Source: JAYEJW01 sp034716535 (GTDB lineage Bacteria > Pseudomonadota > Gammaproteobacteria > Chromatiales > Chromatiaceae). Taken from it: a stretch of 5,578 bases of DNA. The notes beneath the pieces were generated by a model, which did not search any database, was not told the origin of the DNA, and saw nothing but the letters and a program-made list of their open reading frames with translations. Position numbers and translations under genes: made by a program. Location of the stretch: assembly GCA_034716535.1 (NCBI GenBank), contig JAYEJW010000604.1, positions 1 through 5,578 of the forward strand, read 5' to 3'. This document shows, piece after piece, positions 1 to 5,568 of the stretch. The first letter of the stretch is position 1. Each line of letters starts with the position of its first letter.

Positions 1-330
1 GCCCGCTGGGACACCAACGGCCTGGACCGCCAATTTCTCGCCGAATACCGCCGCATCGCGAACGAGCTGTCCGGCGACCTTGAGCGTGCCGAAGATGCCT
101 TGGGCGGCGGCATGAGCGCGGACTACTTCGAGCAGAGAAAATCACACACAAACAGCGCCTTGGAAGCCGCCCTCGGGCGACAGCTCGCCGCCCGCTACCT
201 GATCCAGGGCGACGGGCGCCGGCCCGGCACGCGCTTCGCGCTGCGTATCGACCCGGAGGCCATCCGCTACGGGCGGATCGATGAAAACCCTGCAAGCTTG
301 CCGGATAGGCAAGGCGACGGCGATCCGTGA
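1..330 (+). CDS. CRISPR-associated ring nuclease-like protein (NE0113 type), C-terminal part
   Basis: The reading frame is open from base 1 to the TGA at 328-330; its start lies outside the window, so only about 109 C-terminal residues are seen. They are mostly helical and charged, followed by a short basic block with 'GRRPGTRF' and 'DPEAIRYG'. From memory, this helix plus 'NxALxxALG...GRRPxTRxxLxxxPExIR' pattern resembles the tail of NE0113-type CRISPR ring nucleases (TIGR02584), whose N-terminal CARF domain degrades cyclic oligoadenylate made by Cas10. The CARF core would be upstream and cannot be checked here. The setting, just before a Csm operon, fits this role. The last 18 residues after 'RYG' look unconserved. 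Another CARF-family or unrelated helical protein remains possible. The ATG at 100 is an internal Met, not the start. Confidence 0.55.
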   Translation, partial: ARWDTNGLDRQFLAEYRRIANELSGDLERAEDALGGGMSADYFEQRKSHTNSALEAALGRQLAARYLIQGDGRRPGTRFALRIDPEAIRYGRIDENPASLPDRQGDGDP

Positions 331-339
331 GATCGTTGG

Positions 340-416
340 GGTCTGAAGCGCCATCCCTGTAGAGCGCCGCCCTCGGCGCGATTGAATACTAGCCGCCGCC
401 CCGGCGCGATCAGACC
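340..416. repeat. Structured non-coding gap with paired GC hairpins
   Basis: The 128 bases between the first two genes (331-458) hold no convincing ORF. An outer inverted repeat, GGTCTGA at 340-346 and TCAGACC at 410-416, encloses two hairpins. The first has a perfect 6-bp stem, GCGCCG (364-369) and CGGCGC (374-379), with a 4-base loop, followed by GATTGAATAC. The second has a 5-bp stem, CGCCG (394-398) and CGGCG (402-406). The two units share GGCGCGAT and lie 28 bases apart. The stem followed by ATTGAATAC resembles a CRISPR repeat with a drifted ATTGAAAC handle, but there is no array. No U-tract follows, so an intrinsic terminator is unlikely. No promoter is evident in this gap. Confidence 0.4.
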
Positions 417-458
417 GTTGTGAGAAATCGAAATTGCTGACGAACCACCGCAAAGCCC

Positions 459-1055
459 GTGACTGACACCCACATAAAATGCCCGAATTGCGGTTACGAG
501 ATCCCCATCTCCGAGGCCCTGAGCGCCCAGATTCGCGGCGAGCTCGAGACCAGCCTCAAGGCGGACCACGAGGCCCGCCTGAGGCGTGGCGTCGCCGAGG
601 CGGAACGCCGCGCGCGCGGTGCCTTGGATATCGAGCTGGCGGACCTCAAGGCCCAGATCACCGAGCGCGCCAAGCAGGTCGAGGACGCCGCCGCCCGGGA
701 GCTCGAGCTTCGCCGTAAGGCCCGCGAGCTCGATCTGGAGGTCGCCCGCAGGCTCGATGAGGAAAAGCAAAGGCTGGAGGCCGCCGTACGCAAGGCCGCC
801 GCCGAGGAGCAGGACCTCAAGCTCAAGGAGAAGGAAAAGCAGATTGCCGATCTGCGCCAGGCCTTGGACGATGCCAAGCGCCGCAGCGAACTCGGCTCCC
901 GGTTCGGACCAGAACTGGGTAAACATCGCTGCGCGCCATCACAAAGCTTCCCAACCTCTGGAAGCCCTGGTAGCGGCGGCCGACCATTTTGCAAGCGCGG
1001 AAAGGGAGGCCGGCAATTTCTACATTCGACGCATTCATCAGAAGACCCGTCTTGA
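459..1055 (+). pseudogene. DUF2130 protein, N-terminal fragment
   Basis: The frame starts at GTG 459 and reads VTDTHIKCPNCGYEIPIS, a CPxCG half-knuckle (Cys8, Cys11) at the very N-terminus. About 130 residues of charged Ala/Glu/Lys/Arg-rich coiled coil follow, ending 'KQIADLRQALDDAKRRSELGS'. This is the known layout of DUF2130 proteins (PF09903), which normally run beyond 400 residues. The function is not established; I recall a proposed link to the PD-(D/E)XK nuclease fold, which would lie in the missing part. DUF2130 resemblance stops at about base 898. The remaining codons to TGA 1053-1055 are an out-of-frame reading of cas10 DNA, so the true fragment is about 147 codons. The GTG has no strong ribosome-binding site, but the Cys motif comes right after it, as expected for the family. 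It is almost certainly not a working protein. Confidence 0.75.
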
Positions 1056-2859
1056 GTCGATCATGGCGCGCGTCAACCTGGAGGGCCGTAATCTTTCAAG
1101 TCGCTATCGCCAACCACTAGGAACGCTGAAGCTAGTGCAGGAAGCGATCTTTGCCCAGGATGTCGAAGGATTCGACTCAACGATGTTTAACCAAGGCGAT
1201 GACGTTTGGCTCAGTCATGCTCCCTTGGTTCCGGAATACGCTGAGTTAGCCAACGGCTTCCTCCACGGTATCGAGGATCTACCGCAACCGGCTAGGGCGG
1301 GGGACGAGGCCTATCGTGCCGTTTTTCAATCCCTTCTGTCCCTCATGGAGCGCTTCATGACGCAAGTGCCCGCGGCAACCAACATCCAGCGTCCCGATAT
1401 TTCACTCTACGATCATCTCCGCGTGACGGCGGCGATCGCGGAGGGCCTGTATCATCATCATGCTGCGCGAGGTACCTTGGACGAGCCACGAGGTTTCCAT
1501 GATCGCGAATCCTCGAAGTGGCGGCTGATCTGCGGCGACTTCTTCGGTATCCAGTCTTTCATCTACCGCATCACCAGCAAGGGAGCGGCAAAGGCGCTTC
1601 GGGGCCGTTCCTTGTATATCCAGTTGCTATGCGATGCTGTTTCGGAGCGCCTACTGCGCCGGTTGGACCTTTATCCGACGGCCCGAATCTACTCCTCGGG
1701 CGGTAAGTTCTATCTGTTAATCGCCGATTGCCTGGAAGGGAGGCTCCGGGACCTCGTGGACGATGTGAATGCCTGGCTGTTGGACGAGCTCGGGGGCGAC
1801 GTCTTTCTCGGAATCGGCGTTGCGGAGGTTCGGGGAAGCGATTTTCGGGAAGGTGCGATGGGGCCGAGATGGAAAGCTGCCAACGAAGACCTGATGCGGA
1901 ACAGGGAGAGACGATTCCACGGCCTCCTTCGCGGCCGAGGAGATTTTTTTGAGCCCCAGCCACTGCATCCCCAGGGGTCTTGCCAGGTATGCGGCCGCGA
2001 TGACGAAAAGGCCGAGTTGAGGACCGATGACTCTGGCAGTCAAAGCCGGAAGATCTGTTCCCAATGCGATCGCCTCGAGCGTCTCGGGGGGCGGCTGGGG
2101 AAGAGCAAGGCCTTCTTCTGGGCGTGGGACGACGACCGTCGATATTCGCGAGACCAATGGCCGGCAGCGTGGAAATTGTCGTTAGACGAAATCGGCTGTG
2201 ATCTCTACCTGCTTGGTGATTCCAAAGCTGCTCCGCCTTCCAGCGCATCCCTGACGCTGTGCCACAAAGAGGCCCTCAATGATCCGGATTGCCTGGACGG
2301 AAATCCCTACGGCTATTCTTGCGGGTTCCGATTTTTGGGCGTTTGGAACCGGGACAAAGAATCGGGCGAATGGGACTTTGAAGGGTTTGCCGAGAAGGCG
2401 CGTGGCATTCAGAGGATGGGCGTGCTCCGAATGGATGTCGACAACCTCGGCAAGATCTTGGTGAACGGTCTGCGTTTCACGGGCGCCTCTGGCACCAAGG
2501 AGATGGGCTCTCTGTCTCGGGTCGCTACGCTTTCAAGGCAGTTGCACCTGTTTTTCGCGGGCTATCTCAACACGCTCGTTGCCCGTTTCCCTCGCACCCG
2601 GATCATCTACGCTGGTGGAGACGACCTGTTCCTCGTGGGTTCCTGGGATGAGCTTCCCGCGGTTGCATCAAGCATCCGGAAGCAGTTTTCCGCCTATGCC
2701 TGTTACAACTCGGCGTTCACCGTTTCCGGCGGCTTGGGCCTGGTACCCGGAAAGTACCCGATCTCACGCAGCGCCGAGCTCGCAGGAGCGGAGGAGGGCC
2801 GCGCCAAGTTGCTCCAACGAGCGGACGGAAGGACAAAAAACGCCTTCCCCCTGCTTTAG
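901..2859 (+). CDS. cas10: Cas10/Csm1 large subunit, HD motif missing, body up to an in-frame TAG
   Basis: This is the multidomain large subunit of the type III-A complex, which makes cyclic oligoadenylate when target RNA is bound. Cas10 similarity begins at about 901. The second half of the HD domain is present ('AARHHK', HH at 937-942; 'AAAD', 979-984), but the defining HD motif and roughly 80 leading residues are absent. Palm 1 follows ('CGDFFGIQSFIYR', from 1531; 'KALRGRSLYIQLL'), then a zinc site (CQVC 1981-1992, CSQC 2056-2067). Palm 2 has 'RMDVDNLGKI' and the cyclase motif GGDD (2614-2625). The frame meets TAG at 2857-2859 and then stays open. No native start remains: the frame is open back to 586, but only as a Ser/Arg/Pro-rich shadow of the DUF2130 gene. 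The first ATG after the junction is 1063, with no clear ribosome-binding site. ssDNase activity should be lost; cyclase residues look intact. Confidence 0.9.
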   Translation, partial: GSDQNWVNIAARHHKASQPLEALVAAADHFASAEREAGNFYIRRIHQKTRLESIMARVNLEGRNLSSRYRQPLGTLKLVQEAIFAQDVEGFDSTMFNQGDDVWLSHAPLVPEYAELANGFLHGIEDLPQPARAGDEAYRAVFQSLLSLMERFMTQVPAATNIQRPDISLYDHLRVTAAIAEGLYHHHAARGTLDEPRGFHDRESSKWRLICGDFFGIQSFIYRITSKGAAKALRGRSLYIQLLCDAVSERLLRRLDLYPTARIYSSGGKFYLLIADCLEGRLRDLVDDVNAWLLDELGGDVFLGIGVAEVRGSDFREGAMGPRWKAANEDLMRNRERRFHGLLRGRGDFFEPQPLHPQGSCQVCGRDDEKAELRTDDSGSQSRKICSQCDRLERLGGRLGKSKAFFWAWDDDRRYSRDQWPAAWKLSLDEIGCDLYLLGDSKAAPPSSASLTLCHKEALNDPDCLDGNPYGYSCGFRFLGVWNRDKESGEWDFEGFAEKARGIQRMGVLRMDVDNLGKILVNGLRFTGASGTKEMGSLSRVATLSRQLHLFFAGYLNTLVARFPRTRIIYAGGDDLFLVGSWDELPAVASSIRKQFSAYACYNSAFTVSGGLGLVPGKYPISRSAELAGAEEGRAKLLQRADGRTKNAFPLL

Positions 2860-3270
2860 ACCCCGCTCGCTTGGGAGGACTTTTCGTCGGCGGAGTCACT
2901 GAAAGAGCTCATCGAGGACCTCGCGGGCAACGAGAACCGCGCCATCGTCGACCGCCTGCGGCGGGTCGTCGTTGCCTTGCAGGAATACGAGCGCCGCGAT
3001 TTGGGACGGCCCACCGAGGTTTCTCCACGGGCACTGTCCGAGGCCAAGGCCTGGCAGCGTTGGCGCTGGCAGCTCGTCTACAACCTCAACCGGATGGTGA
3101 GACGTAACAGCGGGCTCGAGACGCCGATAAAGAGCTTGCAAAAGGCGATCCTCGAAAGCGTCGTGAACGGCTGCTCGACCGTTCAACCTGTACTGGATTG
3201 GCTGCAACTGCCGGTGCGATGGGCCGAATTTTCCATACGGAGAGACAAAGATGATCTTGACCAAAGCTGA
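2860..3270 (+). pseudogene. cas10: Cas10/Csm1 C-terminal domain, downstream of the in-frame TAG
   Basis: Directly after the amber codon the same frame stays open for 136 codons ('TPLAWEDFSSAESLKELIEDL...') to TGA 3268-3270. The content is the helical C-terminal domain (D4) of Csm1, which contacts the Csm2 filament: 'xLxWEDF' opening, long charged helices, and a 'LPVRWAEFSIRR' ending. It overlaps the csm2 start by 20 bases, as expected for the real cas10 3' end in a packed operon. So this is the same gene, not a separate one. A Shine-Dalgarno-like GGGAGGA at 2871-2877 has no ATG or GTG at a useful distance. The first alternative start in frame is TTG 2977, deep inside a helix, so re-initiation is unlikely. 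Without readthrough this part is not made. Confidence 0.8.
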
Positions 3271-3619
3271 AATAGAACGATTCATGACGGAGGAGCGGTC
3301 TGCCCGCGATATGGTCGGAGGAGCGGAAAGATTGGGCCAGGAGCTTGCCAACAATAAGCTATCCTCTTCGCAGATCCGTAACGCCTACGGCAACATGAAA
3401 AAGATTGAGATGCAGGGCTGGGACGCCCAAACAGAGCGGTCATTACTGTTGCTGAAACCGCGGCTCGCTTATGCCGCCAGCCGGCAGAAAGCCGTCAAAG
3501 AGCTGAGCGAGACCATCGGCACCGCGATCGACTATGTAAGGGACCAGGGCAGCTTTCAACGCTTTTGTCAGTTCTTTGAAGCAATCGTCGCCTACCACAA
3601 GGCATTCGGAGGCAAATAG
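3251..3619 (+). CDS. csm2: Csm2 (Cas11) small subunit
   Basis: 122 residues, the usual size for Csm2, the small all-helical subunit that forms the inner filament of the type III-A complex along the crRNA-target duplex. The family signature is clear: 'LSSSQIRNAYGNMKKIE' (residues 37-53), 'LLLLKPRLAYAASRQ' and the C-terminal 'FFEAIVAYHKAFGGK'. The ATG at 3251 has GGAGAG at 3239-3244, six bases upstream, and overlaps the cas10 end by 20 bases, so the two are probably translationally coupled. The stop is TAG; one codon later the frame has TGA, which forms an ATGA overlap with the next gene's start at 3622. This and hepT are the only complete, undamaged genes in the window. Confidence is high. Confidence 0.93.
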   Translation: MILTKAEIERFMTEERSARDMVGGAERLGQELANNKLSSSQIRNAYGNMKKIEMQGWDAQTERSLLLLKPRLAYAASRQKAVKELSETIGTAIDYVRDQGSFQRFCQFFEAIVAYHKAFGGK

Positions 3620-3621
3620 TC

Positions 3622-4740
3622 ATGACGCAACAGGATTCCAAACAGGGCGTGATCAAGAGCAAGGTCTTCATTCGCGGGGTCATGACCGCGCGGACGGGCC
3701 TGCACATCGGCGGCAACTCGGTGGGCATGGCCATTGGGGGCGCGGACAGCGTCATCGTTCGCAACCCGGTGAATAACCGGCCCTATGTGCCGGGATCCTC
3801 GTTGCGCGGAAAGATGCGTTCGCTCATGGAACGGGTGCGTGGAGAGGAAGGGCACGGTCCCGAAGGTGGATTTTCCTGGAACGGACAGGAGTCCCTTGCC
3901 GGCAAGGATCCCTCGACGTTGCTCGGAAAACTCTTCGGCACCGCCGCCGAGACCGAGGGAACCCCCACCCGACTCATCGTTCGTGACGCCCACTTGACCC
4001 CTGAAAGCGAACAAGAATTGTTGAACGCGCCCAACGCGGATATGCCCATGACGGAGGTCAAGACCGAGGTGTGGATCGACGCCGCTATCTGGAGTGACGT
4101 CGCGCGGGATCCGGGCAACCTCGTCGATGACCGGTATACGCATATCCGCGGCCCCTTGGGTATGAAACCGGACAATGCGCGGCACTTGCCGAGGGATTTC
4201 GTGCTCTGGCAGGAGGAAGAGCGCCCGAGGCTTGCCCTCAACCGGAACGATAATCGTGCCTTGAAAGGGCTGTTGTTTCATTTCTCGCGGATCCATTACC
4301 ACCCGGACGGTGGACTCTGGTTTCTTGCAAGCTTCGCGGACCCTTCCGCGAAAAGGTCTTTCGAGGCCGCCCTCGACTGGCTCGGGGACAGCGGTATCGG
4401 CGCGGACCGCAGCAACGGCAACGGTTTTTTTCAAGCGAGTGCTTTGGCAAAGGTCCCGGTACAAGAAGCGCAGGAAGGCAGACCTGCGATCAGCCTCTCG
4501 CTGGTCAACCCCTCGGAGCAAGACCGAAGCAGCGCTTTTCTCGAGGACGCCGCTTACGACCTGGTGCGCCGTGGCGGGTGGATATCAGGATCCTCCCGGC
4601 GCAAACCTGCGCTGCGGATGTTCGCGGAAGGGAGTCGCTTCTGTACGCCTCTGCGCGGGCGGGTCATCGAGCTTTGTCGGCACCCCCGGGATGGGCGCCC
4701 GATCTGGCGGGATGGACGCGGCCTCTTTGCGGCGGGATAG
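3622..4740 (+). CDS. Csm3-Csm4 hybrid RAMP protein (in-frame gene fusion)
   Basis: The single 372-residue ORF reads as two truncated Cas proteins. Residues 1 to about 151 are Csm3 (Cas7-type backbone RAMP and target-RNA nuclease): 'KVFIRGVMTARTGLHIGGN', 'IGGADSVIVRNP' with the likely catalytic Asp at residue 42 (codon 3745-3747), 'YVPGSSLRGKMRSLME', 'LFGT', 'PTRLIVRDA', 'MTEVKTEV'. The expected Csm3 continuation (ID-R-x-T...PR..ERVPAGA and the final Gly-rich loop) is absent. From about residue 150 it is Csm4 (Cas5-type, 5'-handle binding): 'WIDAAIW', 'EERPRLALNRNDNRALKGLLFHF', 'GLWFLA', 'GIGADRSNGNGFF', 'LVRRGGWI', 'RMFAEGS'. The N-terminal half of Csm4 is missing. The ribosome-binding site is GGAGGC 3608-3613, eight bases before ATG 3622. 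The fusion most likely arose by an in-frame deletion. A stable hybrid RAMP cannot be excluded but has no precedent I know. Confidence 0.88.
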   Translation: MTQQDSKQGVIKSKVFIRGVMTARTGLHIGGNSVGMAIGGADSVIVRNPVNNRPYVPGSSLRGKMRSLMERVRGEEGHGPEGGFSWNGQESLAGKDPSTLLGKLFGTAAETEGTPTRLIVRDAHLTPESEQELLNAPNADMPMTEVKTEVWIDAAIWSDVARDPGNLVDDRYTHIRGPLGMKPDNARHLPRDFVLWQEEERPRLALNRNDNRALKGLLFHFSRIHYHPDGGLWFLASFADPSAKRSFEAALDWLGDSGIGADRSNGNGFFQASALAKVPVQEAQEGRPAISLSLVNPSEQDRSSAFLEDAAYDLVRRGGWISGSSRRKPALRMFAEGSRFCTPLRGRVIELCRHPRDGRPIWRDGRGLFAAG

Positions 4741-4753
4741 GAGCGATCAGACA

Positions 4754-5038
4754 ATGCATGACCTGCTGAAACAGAACCGCGCGGCAATCATCGAGATCGC
4801 ACGAAAACGGGGCGCGTACGATCTGCGCGTTTTCGGCTCCATGGCGCGGGGCGATGCCGGGCCAGAGAGCGATGTGGACCTCTTGGTGACGATGGAGAGC
4901 GGCCGCACCGGGTTGGATATGGGGGGGCTTTTGATGGACCTGCAGGATCTGCTCGGACGGTAGGTGGACTTGGTGACCGAGGCGGCGCTCCACCCGCGGA
5001 TTCGCGGTCCCGTGCTGGAGAAGGCCGAGTACCTATGA
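4754..5038 (+). pseudogene. mntA: MntA-type nucleotidyltransferase antitoxin with in-frame TAG
   Basis: This is a minimal nucleotidyltransferase of the HepT-MntA toxin-antitoxin family. In that family MntA adds AMP to a tyrosine of the HEPN toxin and so disarms it. The frame starts at ATG 4754, ten bases after AGGAG (4739-4743). The catalytic motif GS-x10-DxD is present (Gly28-Ser29, Asp40, Asp42: 'FGSMARGDAGPESDVDLLV'). Codon 70 (4961-4963) is TAG; the same frame then continues 'VDLVTEAALHPRIRGPVLEKAEYL' to TGA 5036-5038, a total of 94 codons, normal for the family. Relatives commonly read GRKVDLV here, so TAG could come from AAG by one change. The stop removes the Asp of 'VDL', the usual third catalytic carboxylate. 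The TGA overlaps the hepT ATG (ATGA), so the 3' end is still in its native arrangement. Confidence 0.88.
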
Positions 5039-5352
5039 AGCCGGAGAAATCTGACTCCCTGTACGTCGAGCACATGCTCAGCTGCATCCGGCGGGTCAAT
5101 GAATACACCAATGGCAGCCGCGAGCGGTTCTTCCAATCGGAGCTGGTGCAGGACGCCGTCATTCGAAACCTCCAGACGTTCGCCGAGTCGAGTCAGCGGT
5201 TGAGCGACGACCTGAAGACCGCCCGGCCGCGGATACCATGGCGGGAGATATCAGGCTTTCGAAACATCTTGGTTCACGATTACCTGGGCGTGGACCTGAA
5301 ATTGGTGTGGGGAATCGTCGAACGAGACCTGCCCGCGTTGAAGACCGCTTAA
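5035..5352 (+). CDS. hepT: HepT-type HEPN ribonuclease toxin (DUF86)
   Basis: 105 residues, the normal length for HepT, the RNase toxin partner of MntA. It has the helical HEPN build and the conserved strings 'ELVQDAVIRNLQTFAESSQRLSDDL' and 'PWREISGFRNILVHDYLGVDLKLVWGIVERDLPAL'. The active-site motif R-x4-H-x-Y is intact: Arg76, His81 and Tyr83, the tyrosine being the one AMPylated by MntA in characterised pairs. ATG 5035 overlaps the mntA TGA by four bases, which suggests coupled translation with the antitoxin; GGAG at 5017-5020 lies rather far upstream. The pair sits between csm4 and csm5, where no gene is normally found, so it is probably a cargo insertion. The toxin being intact beside a broken antitoxin is odd. 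Confidence in the family is high. Confidence 0.93.
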   Translation: MKPEKSDSLYVEHMLSCIRRVNEYTNGSRERFFQSELVQDAVIRNLQTFAESSQRLSDDLKTARPRIPWREISGFRNILVHDYLGVDLKLVWGIVERDLPALKTA

Positions 5353-5380
5353 ATGGAAGCGCTGCCGGAGGTTCGTGCGA

Positions 5381-5387
5381 GGGAGGA
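5381..5387 (+). promoter_or_regulatory. Ribosome-binding site of csm5
   Basis: GGGAGGA lies six bases before GTG 5394 and fixes the csm5 start. The 41 bases between the hepT stop and csm5 also contain a 14-codon frame (ATG 5353 to TGA 5395-5397, Glu-rich) whose stop overlaps the csm5 GTG. It has no recognisable content and may be chance. Confidence 0.7.
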
Positions 5388-5437
5388 AGAAGAGTGACAG
5401 AGTCCGAGGCGATCAAATCCTGGCCCCTGCGCGTCGA

Positions 5438-5445
5438 GGTGCTCA
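5438..5445 (+). repeat. Target site duplication, left copy
   Basis: GGTGCTCA lies directly before the left end of the miniature element, inside the csm5 codons for Glu-Val-Leu. It is identical to the copy at 5561-5568. Confidence 0.92.
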
Positions 5446-5560
5446 GTAACCGTTCACACCCCCGCCGTCATTCCGGCTGGGATGCCGGAAACCAGTGCCA
5501 TGGATGGCAAACTCGGCCGTCGTATCGCGTCTGGTCGTCTGGGGGGGTGTGAACGGTTAC
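5446..5560. mobile_element. IS66-like miniature inverted-repeat element (MITE), 115 bp
   Basis: The 18-bp perfect terminal inverted repeats are GTAACCGTTCACACCCCC at 5446-5463 and its reverse complement at 5543-5560. The element is flanked on both sides by GGTGCTCA, an 8-bp target duplication. Ends that begin 5'-GTAA and 8-bp duplications are features of the IS66 family, so a full-length IS66 relative probably moved it. At 115 bp it has no transposase gene. Inside is a hairpin TTCCGGC (5471-5477) and GCCGGAA (5484-5490), and a near-palindrome TGCCAT (5496-5501) and ATGGCA (5504-5509). The interior 'GTCATTCCGGC...GCCGGAA.CCAG' resembles a widespread proteobacterial intergenic palindrome. The perfect ends and perfect duplication suggest a recent insertion. 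Confidence 0.92.
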
Positions 5561-5568
5561 GGTGCTCA
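5561..5568 (+). repeat. Target site duplication, right copy
   Basis: GGTGCTCA lies directly after the right end of the miniature element. The csm5 sequence resumes from here as Leu-Thr-Pro-Leu-His. Confidence 0.92.

Noticed and set aside
331..458. CRISPR array
   Set aside because: Only two imperfect hairpin units and no conserved repeat-spacer pattern.
586..900. Upstream extension of the cas10 frame back to 586
   Set aside because: The translation is Ser/Arg/Pro-rich and matches no Cas10 sequence; it is the DUF2130 gene read in another frame.
880..910. Programmed frameshift making a DUF2130-Cas10 fusion protein
   Set aside because: No slippery run or stimulating structure is evident, and the missing middle of both proteins points to a deletion.
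267..926. Leu/Gly/Ala-rich antisense frame that looks membrane-like
   Set aside because: It is the complement of the DUF2130 coiled coil, where Glu/Lys/Arg/Ala codons read as Leu/Ala/Phe on the other strand.
2871..2980. Separate restart gene for the Cas10 C-terminal domain
   Set aside because: The GGGAGGA at 2871 has no ATG or GTG at a workable distance in frame; TTG 2977 is inside a helix.
3592..4521. Long antisense open frame (309 codons) opposite csm2, csm3 and csm4
   Set aside because: High-GC shadow: it has no recognisable domain and lies fully opposite clear Cas proteins.
4310..4753. Frame continuous with mntA running back through csm4
   Set aside because: It is a shadow of csm4; the family N-terminus and ribosome-binding site place the mntA start at 4754.
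5353..5397. 14-codon Glu-rich frame between hepT and csm5
   Set aside because: Too short, and no recognisable content; probably the spacer carrying the csm5 ribosome-binding site.
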